64,000 nucleotides of DNA from Akanthomyces muscarius (Eukaryota > Ascomycota > Sordariomycetes > Hypocreales > Cordycipitaceae). The stretch lies in the NCBI RefSeq assembly GCF_028009165.1, contig NC_079241.1, positions 248,001-312,000 of the forward strand. The letters run 5' to 3'. The position numbers and the translations under genes were made by a program. A model generated the notes under the pieces. It saw only the letters and a list, made by a program, of their open reading frames with translations, searched no databases and had not been told where the DNA came from. Of the stretch, positions 1 to 11,253 are shown piece by piece; position 1 is the first letter of the stretch, and every line of letters begins with the position of its first letter.

Positions 1-3000
1 AAAGTACGCGACGGCCTCTTGCCTCTTCTCCTCGAACCACACGTTGCGCTGCCTCTCCCTCTCCACATTCTTTCGCCTTTCTGTTATGTCCGCCTCGTCC
101 TTTCGCCGCATCCGATTCTTGGGTCGCTGGTTCTCGAACCGCTGACACCCGGCGTTCAGCTTCTGCGCGACGTGCGCCGACGCCAGCTCCAGGCCTTGCG
201 TCGTCTCCCGGACCCGCGCGGACCCGCCCCATGTGCAGTGAAACGTCAGCTTCGTCTCGCTGCCCTCGATGCCGGACCCGTCGTGCCAGATGACAATGGA
301 ATCCCTGTTGTATAGCCTCGTCCAGTGCTGCGAGGGGTCGTGTGGCGATTTGAACGTGGACGAGCTGAGCTGTCGGCCGTTGATGCGGATGCCATTGGTT
401 GCTTTTGTAGAAATCCAAAAGAAAAAGTCCTTTGCGTCTTCCTCGCTTACATCAGACCGCCACGGGAGGTCAAACTTGCCCGGGTCGTAGCCGTCTTTCC
501 AGAGCAACACTTTGAACGCGTACTTCGGCACCTTGGTCACCGCCTTGTGCTCGTAAACCTTTGTGTTTTCCGGCCCACGTCCAAACGACACGAGCGGCTC
601 TGTGATGGGAATCGAAATGTCTCGTATACACGACGTCAAGTCGCTCTCAATCATGGCCGCCATCTCCGTAGTGGGAATCGGCACCACGAGCTGCGAAAAG
701 CCCTCCTGCGTACCATCTTGCGAGAGTCCGTCACCAGGGCCCGTCGCCGGGGCTTCGGCTCCACCGTGCCGCAGGCTATCGTAAGGCGACAGCGTTGGAC
801 TGTCCGGGCTCGGTGCCTGCGAGTTGGGTCGCGGCGTCGGCGGAAAGTACTTCATGGCCAGTTCCCAGAGAGGCGTCTGGCCCGGACGAAAGACTTCCTT
901 TCTCTGACTCGCCGCGTCTTTGAACTTGGCCAGCTGCAGCTCCGTCATTTCTGGGTACTCGAGGTGCCACGTGGTTATGTCATCCGTCCAGAACTGTGCC
1001 TTAATTACCGGCCAGTCGCTGGATCGACCAGTCCCTAGCGAGTGAATGGGTGGCACGCTCGCCAGCAGCTTGTACTCGTCCAACATCGCGTCCGTAATCA
1101 GCGCGTCCACGTGGCCATCGGATCGCAGTCGTTTGATAGTCGGCTTTCCGGCTGGTGGCATGTTTTCGTCAAATTCGTCGCTCGTATCGGCTGACGGGGG
1201 TTTTCGTTTACTAGAGTTCAGATCCAGCGAGGTCATTGATCGGCGCGGCGACGACTCGCTCTGCTTAGGTTTCTTATCATCACCCCCGAGGCTTTGCGAG
1301 GCGATTTCTTCCACAAGACTTGGCAGCTGATCCATCGATTGGTTGGGAAAGATGGACAGACCAGCTGGGTTTTGCGCATGGCCCGCGGGACTCCGGTCGG
1401 AGCAAGACTCGCCTGAGTTGTACGCCTCGTCGACGTTGGGATCCGACATGCCAGGCAGAGGTAGGTTGCCATTGCCAGGGGCCAAGTTGAGATACTCTTC
1501 TGGAATGACACCAGAGCTGCCAATGGCCGAGACACCGACCTCCCCAAACAATCTTGGCGCTGGTCTTCCCGGAACAATAGTCCGATTTTCCTGGTCCGAG
1601 TCCTCATCCATAGAGTCGCTAACCCTATCATCTTCGTATCTCCCTTGAGAAAACTGAGACGCCTGGCCGGGAAATTCTTCATCGTCGGTCACCTCGTCAA
1701 ATGACTGCGACGCCTGTATCGTCTCACCGAAATCGGTGAGCCAGGGATGGTTCTGCAGCTCGTCAACCGTCGCGCGATGCTCCGGTCTCCGCGTCAGCAT
1801 CGCCCGAATAAAGTCAATGCCCGCCTCAGACACGCTATATCGCTGCAGCGGCGCAACATTAAGCTCCGTCGTCATGATGCGGTGCAGAAGCTCCGACGGG
1901 CTTGCGACCGATCGCGCCGGGTACGGAGCAGCGCCCGTGAGGCAGTAGAATAGGACGCCGCCCAGAGACCAGATGTCGACCGCGTGGCTGTATCGCTGGC
2001 CCGGCGCGCGCCGCGACGGCCTACCCCGCGTACGGTATCCGTTCTCGTCGTACTCGAGAAATTCAGTATAGACCTCGGGCGCGCAGTACAGCAGTGTGCC
2101 GCAAAAGGTACGCAGAAACGTCTGCTCGCTATCAATCATTTTCGACAGGCCAAAGTCGGTGAGCTTGACCTCGAGCGGCTCCAGCGAGCTGATGAGGATA
2201 TTGTCGGGTTTGATGTCACGATGTGTAATGTTGAAGTTGTGTAGGTAGCGCAGGGCAGATAGCAGCTGGACCGCGAGCACCTGCGTGGTTCGCTCGTTCA
2301 TGGGCCCGTGCTCGGGGCCATTGTCATGAATGAGCTTGCCGAGGTCGCCGTGGGCCACAAACTCCATGATGATGATGAACAAGCGTTCATCCCAGTCAAA
2401 ATTCTCAATATATCGTACAATGTTGGGCTATCATTCACGTTAGCGGAAACACCCGTCTCAGTCTGCACAACGTCAGAACACAACCAAGGAGGACAGGTGG
2501 CTTACATGATTTAGTCGCTGCATGATGCGCATCTCGTTTTCCACCTTTTGGTCCAGCACGCCGTTCTTGATGAAGTGCCGCTTCTCGAGCTCCTTGGCCG
2601 CGTATGGCCGGCCATCATATTTCGCCGTTACCTTGTACACGACGGCAAAGGCTCCCTTGCCCACCTGCCGCACCTTGTTGTACTTGCCCGAGCCGGTCCA
2701 CTCGCGCGTGCTCGCCTGCTTGACCATGCGCGGCGGCGCCGCCTGCGTCACCCCCTCCCCCCGGTGCATCAATGGCTGTCCTGCCGTCCTGAACAGATCA
2801 ACATGCAGCTGCTCCCCCGTCGCCGCCGTCGCCGCCGCCGTCGGGGGGTTCACGGGCGGCGCGCCACCCTCCATGGGCAGCCTGTGACGCGCAAAATAGG
2901 CCTCGACCCTTTGCTGGTATACCTGCTCATATGCGCCCTCTCTCCGCGGTATCCGGACCCGAAACGTCAGGTCCCGCACCTCGTCGTGCAGGAAGATGTT

Positions 3001-3626
3001 GATGACCGAGCCCGAGGACAGGACCCAGCGGCTGGGGGCGCCCTGCTTGGCGCGGGCCGCGAGCAGCTTACTATCCACAAAGGTGCCGTTGGTCGACTGA
3101 TCCTCAATCATGACGTTGCCAAACTCGTTGACATAGATGCGAAAGTGTATGTTGCTGACGCGCCGCAGGGGGTCGTTGGCAAAGACGACGTCGCAGCGAC
3201 CCGGGTTGCGGCCAAAGGCGAAGCCCGCGGCTGGATTCTTGGGCACGGTGGACAGGCGCAGGATGATGGCGTGGGCGGCGCCCACGCCGCTCTGGTTGTG
3301 GGAGTCGAACTGGCTCGCGCGGTCCTCGAGGTCGTAGTTGGGCTCGACGCCGTCGGCTGCGTCCCGGCCGATGATGAAGGGCGACTCGTCGCGGACCAGG
3401 CGCTGCACCTCTTGCCTAGCCGATGCCGAGTGCGGGTACAGAATGCAGACAATGTCGGATATTTCGTCGTCGGTGAAACCCGTGTTTTGCTGCCCGACGC
3501 GGCGCGGGTCGACAATTTGCTGCGTGGCGGCTGTCCGGACAGGACATGTCAGTACCCAGGTCGGTCCCAGCGTGGCGATGCGGGGTGCGGCAAGAACGTA
3601 CCTTGTGTTGGCTCGTCACCATCCAT
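1..3626 (-). CDS. RAD53: RAD53/CHK2-family checkpoint kinase (FHA-kinase), C-terminus beyond window
   Basis: Serine/threonine kinase of the Rad53/Cds1/CHK2 family, which relays DNA-damage and replication-stress signals in the nucleus. Three exons are visible: 3626-3602, 3530-2506 and 2427 running past position 1 (introns 71 and 78 nt, GT..AG). The frame stays open for 1,159 codons without a stop, so the C-terminus is missing. The start begins MDGDEPTQAATQQ, with TQ motifs typical of ATM/ATR targets. An FHA domain lies at about residues 110-185 (FGRNPGRCD, SNIH, STNGTF). The kinase spans about 292-580: GKGAFAVV loop, AAKELE lysine, THRDIKPDN (Asp about 421), DFG (about 441) and CGTLLYCAPE. Around 945-1075 a weaker FHA-like stretch (SFGRGPENT, TNGIRINGRQL) suggests the FHA-kinase-FHA plan of yeast Rad53. 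A Neurospora MUS-59 or PRD-4 orthologue cannot be separated by eye. Confidence 0.93.
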
Positions 3627-4443
3627 CTTGTCTGCGCGTCTATCCAAGATAGACTACCTCTCCTTTGAAGGTACAGCTTTGCTGTTCTGGAGACGGCTGG
3701 GGGTTTTGCTCGACAAATCCAGACGGCTGCCTCCCCGGCAAAGGGAGAAGGCACCAGCGATAGCGGCCTTCAACCAGAGAAGTCGGGGGCAAGAAAAAGC
3801 GGTCAAGATATCATTTCTCAGCCGATTCGGGCTGCATGGAAACGGACGAAGAAGAGTAAATAAAAAGAAGGCCCCTCCGGTTTCGTGTACGTGTTGTGGT
3901 ACTTGACTGTCCAGAGCTGGCGAGTGCAGGCGCCAAAGTTTCGAAGTGGTTGTCCAGCAAAAGGATGGATTGGCTGGCGTTGGCGGGTGACGGGTGGCGG
4001 GTGGCTAGGTATGGCGGGGTTGCTACGCTATTAGCTCTGCCTTGAGCGGGACGGCGCGGACGTTTGCTAGGACAAGATGCGCTACCACGATGACTACTAC
4101 TTAGGCAGCACTCTATCAAGTGATCATGTTTCTCCTCTAGTAAAACTATATAGCTTGAGATTGGAATGGAGTACTTGTTCCTAAAAAAAGATGGAAAATA
4201 TAAATTACAAAATAACTATTATTATTGACCCATTGTTATCTTATTCATAGTTGTATTCTACTTTTTAACCAACATGATTTCATCCACATACTATACCTCT
4301 TCTGACCATCTACAACTACAACACATTCCAGTGGGCCCAACACAAAGGCACAAATACTATTCCGGGAGCCCGGCCATTATAAATAGCGATTCAATTCCGT
4401 CGCTGTTCTGGAGAAGGATCAACTCCGGATACTGCACACTGCC
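3627..4443. other. intergenic: kinase promoter side and MFS gene 3' side
   Basis: No gene seen. The half next to the kinase holds its leader and promoter. From about 4130 to 4300 the sequence turns AT-rich with runs of A and T, the composition expected of a 3' flank or a mutated non-coding patch. Confidence 0.6.
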
Positions 4444-5986
4444 TCAAGGGTCCCCAGCAGATACAACCCTAGGCTGTGACAGTATGAGACCTGTGAGTCC
4501 GAACCCTGAAGACAAGACAAACAGGGCTGTAATGGTTGAGAACCAGCCTATCCCAATACCATCAATTGCCGGTAGTACGGCTGCTGTTCCAACACAACCG
4601 GCGAGGTAACGGACAGAAAAATTGGCGGCCGTCACCTCTGCGCCTTTCCCAGGGATGGCGTCCAAGCAGTACGCGTTGATGGACGGGAACGCAATCATTT
4701 GTGACACACCCTGCACAAACATGGTAATGACTGTCAATGGTATTCCCCCAAAGCTCTTCTCCAAGGACCAGCCGTACAGGATCAAGCATCCCGGCGTCAC
4801 AAACACCAAAAATGGAACCGTGACCCTTAGGCGGTCTTCCGGAATTCGTCGGTCATTCCGGATCTTTGCCCATCGAATGACGGTTTGATCTGACATGCGA
4901 CCTCCTATAAAGGTTCCCAGAAGGTATCCTGCGCCCGGAGCGAGATAAAACAGACCGGACAACAAAGGTGACTCTAAACGAAAGCGCGGGTTAATGACGT
5001 ATCGAATCGGCGTCAATAAACTGTACATGTTCCAAGTTAAAGCAGAATTGGCATAGGCAGCGAGTACCAGATTGAAGTGACGGAACGATTTAAATAGCCG
5101 GACTGGGCTGATCAGTCCAAGTATCGTCTTAGTTTTGATCCATGCCGAGGACGATCCAAGGGCTAGTGATCCCTTTTGATGAATAGTTTCTGGTAGGAAC
5201 ATGCAAATTCCCATGGCGGCCGCACCAGCCAAGCCTGTTTGAAGCCAGAAAATGGTGCGCCATGATGAGTACGTCACAATTACGCCTCCCAACAACGGCC
5301 CAAGTGTCGGGCCAGTGACCGTACCAGACATGAACCAGCTCATTGCGGTGCCGCGTTGACAGGCTGGATATATATCTCTGCAGATATAGTCATTAGCGTG
5401 GAAGTGGAAAACGCTGGTTTGGTCAGGCGGTGGCTTCCGACACAGTTCTGTTGTAAGCCTGCGTCGTAGAGAGAACACAAAACGCGGGTCGGTAGACTAT
5501 CTAGACATACCCAATGCATGCGGCCCCAATGAGAACGTACGCCGTTCCAACCAAAGCCGAAATTGCTCGAAAAACGAAGAAGGCCGGTAAAGATGGTGCC
5601 AGTGCTGTGGCTGCACTCACAAGTGCGAACAGTATAGAGATTATTGCAGCTACCTAGCCAGGCAATTGATCAGTCAATGGGATCCGGTTCACGCAAAGCT
5701 GGTACAACGATGTGCTTTTTGCGCAACTCACTGGCCGCCGTCCGAAGACTTCGCTCAAAGGTCCCCAAATTGCAACTGAAAAGGCCATGCAGGCGATGTA
5801 GACGGCGTTGCTTAGGTCAACAATTGACCCTGTCGTGTTAAACTCTGTTGCAATCTCGGGAATTGCCGCCAACACAGCAGTGCTGGAGATTGGTGATAGG
5901 AACGCGCAGAATGACAAGCCAGCAACTATCAAGATCTTCTGGTAAGAAGTCCACATCTGTAGGGAGTGATGATGTTGGTCTTCCAT
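4444..5986 (-). CDS. MFS drug:H+ antiporter (DHA1-type)
   Basis: Major facilitator superfamily exporter of the fungal multidrug (DHA1) type, in the plasma or vacuolar membrane. Exons: 5986-5732, 5653-5511, 5377-4444, with introns of 78 and 133 nt; the joined frame gives 443 aa. Motif A after TM2 is GPLSEVFGRRP. The antiporter motif C is in GTVTGPTLGPLLGG, and multiple hydrophobic spans follow to a short C-terminal tail. At 443 aa it is shorter than the usual 480-540, because both termini are short; all 12 spans may still be present. Intron 1 falls just after motif A. The substrate cannot be told from sequence. It is followed on the same strand by the checkpoint kinase, with no sign of a shared role. 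Confidence 0.88.
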
Positions 5987-7310
5987 TTTCTGTTCCCGAT
6001 CTAACCATAATATGTGAATTCAATGTCACCAGATTTTGCTCACTGCTAAAACTTGTTGAAGCTTTGAATTGAAGAATACGACTAATGTCAAAGCGCGTTT
6101 TAAAGGCACCGAATCGTGTTTGTCGTCATTAGTGGTGGCAACTATTTAATGCAAGGTCTTACTTCGGTATTCGCGCCGTCCGCACTGTTGTTGGCAGGTC
6201 AGGCTACAATAGTGAAGAAGTTAAGTAAGCAGCTCAGGGGAATTTGCAAACATGAGTGGCCGAATGTCCGACGTCGAATACCGTTATGTAGTTCTACTAA
6301 GTACGAGCAGGGCACCACTTATGGAACAGCTGATGGGCCGGTATCGGCAGATAGAGTCAGCGTAGGCACACGTGCATTCAAGGACTCAATATCCGGAGCG
6401 CCTTGCGCGACACGAATACTTCGGGCTTCTCGCCGTAAAAGGCAAAAGCTTCTGCGGCGACTCTGGCATAAAGTTTGCCACACTACGTGATTGCCTACCT
6501 CGTGGTAGAGTACAACCTCTCCACTACTGGGACTTTGCTTCAAAATTACCCTAAGCGATGGGACCTAGGCTAGATTATAAATATTCATTCTGAATCAAGT
6601 CAATTTGTCTAAGGCTTCATTAATGCCACCTGCAGCGAGTCTCCACTCCTCTACAGCGATTTTTTCGGTGCATGCAGAGCCATGCCAACCTCGAGTAGAA
6701 TGGGCTGTCATGGCTCTGCATGCACCGAAGATGGTCCACCGGTGAATTGTTCAGTCCTTGGACAGCATTCATTTCTAAACTGAGTACGAAATTCATATGC
6801 TCAGGATGAGTTACAGCTAAGTTGTGGCCAAGCACGAGTATCGTGTATGTACTTCCCAGCTCAGACACATGGCTGTAAGTACGTAAGGACAGGGTGCATC
6901 GTTCTAAAGCATGCAGAACTAATGGAACTGACAGAACCAAGATGCAATTATACTCTTGTATCAGTAGCAATTCACCAAAAAAGAATCACACCGTTATACT
7001 TGGCTCCGATAGCGGCCGTGTCGTGGTCGCAGTTGGTAGGCACTGCCTGGCCCGTGAGCGTCCACCCATTGCCCTCTACGCCTAATAGCAAATGCGCCAG
7101 CCTTTGAAAGAATTCAGACACGTAAGGCTTGATCCGGCAAAGTCTTTGCTGCAGTGCTTTTCGAGCTGATTTTACGCAAGATAAACTCTGTTGGCATAAT
7201 TACAGCCGAGTTCAAACTGTGCATCGTAGCAAGACGAAATTACAAAGTTAGCGAGCATTGTACTTGACGAAATATAGGGTATGTAGTATACTAAATAAAG
7301 ATAGTCTGTT
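5987..7310. other. intergenic, with a stem-loop and a possible gene relic
   Basis: No intact gene. It holds a perfect 21-bp inverted repeat (6664-6729, listed separately). On the minus strand around 6390-6470 there is a stretch that reads like protein (AEAFAFYGEKPEVFVSRKAL) but is flanked by frame breaks. It may be a decayed coding fragment; its family was not recognised. Confidence 0.5.
6664..6729. repeat. perfect 21-bp inverted repeat (stem-loop)
   Basis: Arms 6664-6684 and 6709-6729 are exact reverse complements (TTCGGTGCATGCAGAGCCAT plus G), with a 24-nt loop. It could be a hairpin RNA precursor, a small MITE-like remnant or a protein-binding palindrome. No target-site duplication was noticed. 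Confidence 0.75.
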
Positions 7311-7982
7311 TCAAGGCCACAGAAAGTGCCTCTGCCACTTATCTTCGTCCTTATCGTACACATACTGGAGTCGCTGGTGAAGGCGACTAGCCTCTCCCTG
7401 CCAGAATTCGACCGCATCGGCTGCAACAGTAAAGACGCGCCATTTGTCCACGCCCAGCATTGTATCTTTGGACATTTCCAACTCGGTTTCGGCAAACTTC
7501 CGGGTCAGCGCATCACGGTCGAGAAGCAGCTCACTCTGATTTGAGGCTACTGCGCTTATTCTTGAGGCAGGAGGCCGAGCTTTGTAGTCAGCAGCACTTT
7601 CTGCCTTGGGAAGCTCAATAGCTCTGCCCTTTAAACGAATTTGCCGGGCAAGTTGGGGCCAGTAAAAGGTCAAGGCGGCATGCCCATTGCCAGCCAATTG
7701 TCTGCCCTTGGGGCTGTCGGACTTGACGGCGAATTGCCAGCCACGAGCATCGACGTTTTTCAGAATAAGAACTCGGGCATCCGGGTGGCCTTGGTCATCG
7801 ACCGTCGAAACAGTCATCGCATGGGGCTCTTTGACGCCAGCTGCGACCGCTTCGTGGAACCACAGCTTGAAGGAATCGTGGGGGAGCTCTGGAAACTTGT
7901 CAAAGTCTAGGTCTGGGAATGGACCCTCGAGCACTTTGGTATTCCGGAGCTCGGTTCTGAAAGAGTCATCGTCGACAGCCAT
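7311..7982 (-). CDS. Pyridoxamine 5'-phosphate oxidase-like FMN protein
   Basis: Intronless 223-aa protein of the PNPOx split-barrel family, which binds FMN and in the classical members oxidises pyridoxine or pyridoxamine 5'-phosphate to pyridoxal 5'-phosphate in the cytosol. Visible family blocks are the first barrel strand region ARVLILKNVDARGWQF, the FYWPQLARQIRLKGRA segment, and the C-terminal dimerisation part with EFWQGEASRLHQRLQ and the ending WQRHFLWP, which matches the position of the RLxP tail of true PdxH/PDX3 enzymes. The HQRLQ region stands where substrate-binding RLHDR sits in PdxH, so substrate use may differ. Length is normal for the family. It could be the B6 salvage enzyme or a paralogue; the sequence alone does not decide. 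Confidence 0.85.
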   Translation of the reverse strand: MAVDDDSFRTELRNTKVLEGPFPDLDFDKFPELPHDSFKLWFHEAVAAGVKEPHAMTVSTVDDQGHPDARVLILKNVDARGWQFAVKSDSPKGRQLAGNGHAALTFYWPQLARQIRLKGRAIELPKAESAADYKARPPASRISAVASNQSELLLDRDALTRKFAETELEMSKDTMLGVDKWRVFTVAADAVEFWQGEASRLHQRLQYVYDKDEDKWQRHFLWP

Positions 7983-8439
7983 TTGGGACTTGTCAAATCA
8001 AGTTCTGTTAAATCAGCACATCGATGTTGAGAATAGCCTTCTTGAGTAAGCAGGCTATGCTAAAGAACAGGGAAGCTACCTCCCAGTGCTCAATAAATGT
8101 AGGCACAGACAATTGACGAACAAATATCCGATAAACAGCTATATTCGAGGATGGTGAGATGTATGGTATGGGTGGTGAGGTGCTTGGGCAATAAACCCGC
8201 TTGGTATTGTGGTCAGTTTATATATGCACGGACGGATCTAGCCTACCCATGACTCACTAGTGACGGCGTGGATCAAGCCTTGCCGCGGATTGAAACTATT
8301 GCCCTATGAGTACTTATGTGCTGCACTGCCGACATCGGACATTGTAACGGAACTGGCATAGTCTCAAAACATGCATCAACGACATTCATAGTTACTAAAC
8401 AATGGAGTAGACAAATTGCTAGTCCTAATCCCTGTAGGC

Positions 8440-8580
8440 TATTCTGGATCAGAAACTTAGCGTCCACCACAGGTTGCAGCTTCTCCGCGGAGCGCGTGGG
8501 CGCTTCAATGGCGCGACACACATGCTCGTATGGGTCGGACGGAAGGCCGACCGAGTGGAGACGCCCATCGTGCGGCTCGT
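8440..8580 (-). pseudogene. C-terminal fragment of an MDR oxidoreductase (relic)
   Basis: A short minus-strand frame reads VCRAIEAPTRSAEKLQPVVD, close to the segment MCRAIEANPDALRPVVDKKR near the end of the intact oxidoreductase at 9126-10313. Upstream and downstream the resemblance stops and no start, cofactor-binding part or splice structure can be followed. It is best explained as the remnant of a related gene in opposite orientation. A chance match over about 20 residues is unlikely but cannot be excluded without alignment. Confidence 0.5.
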
Positions 8581-8850
8581 ATAACGGGGGCTAAGATCGG
8601 ATTTTAGCGGCAAGAAGTGCTTCCTGTACAACAAAGCCATCGACATCTGCGGCGACATGCCCAAAGCACTCCAGTATTTATACTTTTGCGCAGTGATCTT
8701 ACAAATCAACAACAAGAAACGGACTACTGATCGAGTTTGGTGCCCTATTATAGAACTCGACTATTTGGCAACCCATGGTAGCCTCCACGACTAGTTCAAA
8801 CTGCATAATAAATGAACCTTTACAAACGTCTTGTGAATATTACAAGGAGA

Positions 8851-8920
8851 CAAATCTCATCAGACAAATCTCATCAGACAAATCTCATCAGACAAATCTT
8901 GCCTGACAAGTCTCGCCAGA
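8851..8920. repeat. 14-nt tandem repeat, five copies
   Basis: Three exact copies of CAAATCTCATCAGA (8851-8892) are followed by two degenerate ones (CAAATCTTGCCTGA, CAAGTCTCGCCAGA). It lies about 200 bp before the MDR gene start and looks like a minisatellite in the promoter. Confidence 0.85.
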
Positions 8921-9125
8921 TGATCATTGACTGCGGGGGCAGGGGCAGCGAAAGACAAATCGCAAGATGCTCTCTTGGGAAGATGGCCGTCTACTTAAAC
9001 CAACCCAACTCGCTCTCTACAGCCTCTTTCCATCTTTAAACTCCATCAACTCCTCAGCAGAATTCTAAATACTCTCCAGTACACAAGAAAAAAAAAATTT
9101 CGAGACATTTCGACACAATACCTTG

Positions 9126-10313
9126 ATGATGGCGCAAGTTATCCCACAGACGGCGAGGCAGTGGAACGTCACTGCCCAAGACGGCAAAGACGGCTTCAAC
9201 GCCCTGAAGCTTTCCGACGTCGCACTACCTGAGCTCGGCGCCAGTCAGGTCCTTGTCAAGCGTAAGGGCGGCCCCCCAACCAATCCATGAGCAACGTCCG
9301 ACAAGCTAACCACGATCCAGTCCACGCCGCATCCCTCAACGCAAGTTTTCAAGTCTCTCGACCGCGGCCAGGTCTCCTAGTTGGCTAACGCTCTGCAGTA
9401 CCGCGACCTCATCATCCCCCTCGGCAAGTATCCGTTTGCGACGAGCGACAACGTCATCCCCGGGTCTGATGGCGCAGGCACCGTCATCGCCATCGGGTCG
9501 CAGGTGTCCCGTTTCAAGCCCGGCGACAAGGTCGTGACCCTGTTCAACCAGGAGCACATCGGCGGCCCGCTGACCGCTGCGGCCGCCGGCTCCGGTCTCG
9601 GGGGCGCCATCGACGGCACGCTGCGCTCCGTCGGGGCCTTCAACGAGCAGGGGCTGGTGCATCAACCGGCGGGCCTGTCAGCCGTCGAGGCCGCGACGCT
9701 GCCCTGCGCGGGGCTGACGGCGTGGAACGCGCTGCACGGCCTCGCCGACAACCGCGTGACGGCCGGCCAGTGGGTGCTCACGCAGGGCTCCGGCGGCGTG
9801 AGCGTCTTTGCGCTCCAGTTCGCCAAGGCGGCGGGCGCGCGCGTCATTGCCACGACGAGCTCGCCCGGCAAGGCCGCAGCGCTGCGGGCCCTCGGCGCCG
9901 ACTACGTGATTGACTCGAAGCAGAACCCCGACTGGGGCGCCGAGGCGAGGAAGATCACCGGCGGCGTCGGCGTCGACCACGTCGTGGAGGTCGTGGGCCC
10001 CAGGTCCATGGCGCAGGGGCTCAGGGCGATCAGGGTCGGCGGCGTCATCAGCATCGTCGGCTTCGTCGGCGGCGGCGACGCCGACGACGAGCCGAGCTTC
10101 CTCGACTGCCTGACCAACCTGTGCACGGCCCGCGGCCTCATGGTCGGCAGCCGCGCGCAGATGGAGGACATGTGCCGCGCCATCGAGGCGAACCCGGACG
10201 CGCTGCGGCCGGTGGTGGACAAGAAGCGGTTCAAGCTGGAGGACGTCAAGGAGGCGTACGAGTATCAGTGGTCTGGCAAGCACTTTGGCAAGGTGTGCGT
10301 TGAGATTTCCTGA
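9126..10313 (+). CDS. Zinc-free MDR NAD(P)-dependent oxidoreductase
   Basis: Medium-chain dehydrogenase/reductase of the quinone-oxidoreductase/alcohol-dehydrogenase-like branch, presumably cytosolic. Exons: 9126-9261, 9321-9340, 9399-10313, giving 356 aa. Intron 1 (59 nt) is GT..AG. Intron 2 (58 nt) begins GCAAGT and ends CTGCAG, a GC-AG intron, with a GCTAACG branch site before the acceptor. The join restores VKLHAASLN-YRDLIIPLGKYP, a conserved family block. A Rossmann nucleotide loop GSGGVSVFALQFAKAAGA lies at about residues 180-200. The catalytic zinc cysteines of true alcohol dehydrogenases are not seen. ATG 9126 is followed directly by a second ATG (9129), so either may be used. Substrate unknown. 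A relic of a related gene lies 550 bp upstream on the other strand. Confidence 0.9.
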
Positions 10314-11253
10314 ATTTGACAAGAACGAATCCAGGAGGCCAAGTCCATCAAATACCTCCTCAACGCACTTATGATGTATACTCTTTCATCTATGCAGTGC
10401 CGAGTTTAGCATGGGAAAGAAAAATCTCTACTTGATGGTGTTATGACGCCTTGCGACTTGAGTGTCGCGTGGATGATTAACTAATTAGGATAGTTGGAAC
10501 AATATATGCTACCGCTCTAGTCTGTCACATTATACGTATTGCACTTGCCACTAAAGTGACTGCCTAGAGCTAATGTGATGTCGCAAAAGCAGCCTAAGGA
10601 TTGCACAACTTATTAGTCACATTACTATATTGTTGTGCGGATGATAGAGTGCGTATAGCAATACATAGACTAGTGCTCTGGCCAACTACTGACAGATGAG
10701 ATTGGGTGCGAGGCGATGGATGGAGAGTCGCCGATAATAGCCAGCACCAGGCAAAAAGTGTGCATTTAATAACAGAAATGGAATTGTAAGGGGTCAAGTA
10801 TTCTATTGCGCCCGGAATAACAAATGAAACAAACGTCCTGCGGTGTAATACCGTCTGTCACTACGACCACGCAGAGACCCGTCCGCCCAAGGCGAGGGCC
10901 AGCCATCAGACAAAATAGGTACGGTAAAAGAAAAGAAAAGGGTTTCTATAGTCGTCGGTGTCGTGATGTGTAGAGATCACGATCCTCAAGTGTGCTTTTG
11001 GCTGTCCTAGTCGCAGCAGCGTGGAAATAAAGAAATAAACCCGCAACAATGTGTCCTGCCTAAACATGCTGAGAATGCCGTCCAGTGTATCCCAAGGGCA
11101 AGCTGATTCTCGCCCAACCAAAACCCAAAAAGTAAAGAAAATTACTGCAACAACGCCATTGTATGCTTCCTGGCACATACAGCTCCGCCCGAGGTAATCA
11201 TTCATTCAACAACGCGTTTCGTTCAAGAGGCTTCAAGTCTGTATCCGTACCAT
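10314..11253. other. intergenic between convergent genes
   Basis: No gene seen. The interval contains the 3' flanks of the MDR gene and of the PH-domain gene, which point toward each other. Composition is ordinary and no coding frame has family features. Confidence 0.65.

Larger units (their letters stand above)
7983..9125. other. intergenic with an oxidoreductase relic and a 14-nt repeat
   Basis: No intact gene. Contains the decayed oxidoreductase fragment at 8440-8580 and a 14-nt tandem repeat at 8851-8920, both listed separately. The last 200 bases are the leader and promoter side of the MDR gene starting at 9126, with an A-run at about 9089-9097. Confidence 0.6.

Noticed and set aside
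2548..3906. Long plus-strand open frame of 452 codons
   Set aside because: It lies antisense to the FHA-kinase exons. The minus strand shows all kinase and FHA motifs; the plus frame is open only because of GC-rich codon use.
8851..8920. CRISPR-like array
   Set aside because: The 14-nt units are directly adjacent with no spacers, in a eukaryotic genome; it is a minisatellite.
9381..9398. Start of the oxidoreductase at a TTG just upstream of exon 3
   Set aside because: This segment is the end of the GC-AG intron. The upstream exons supply a normal ATG start and the conserved N-terminal domain.
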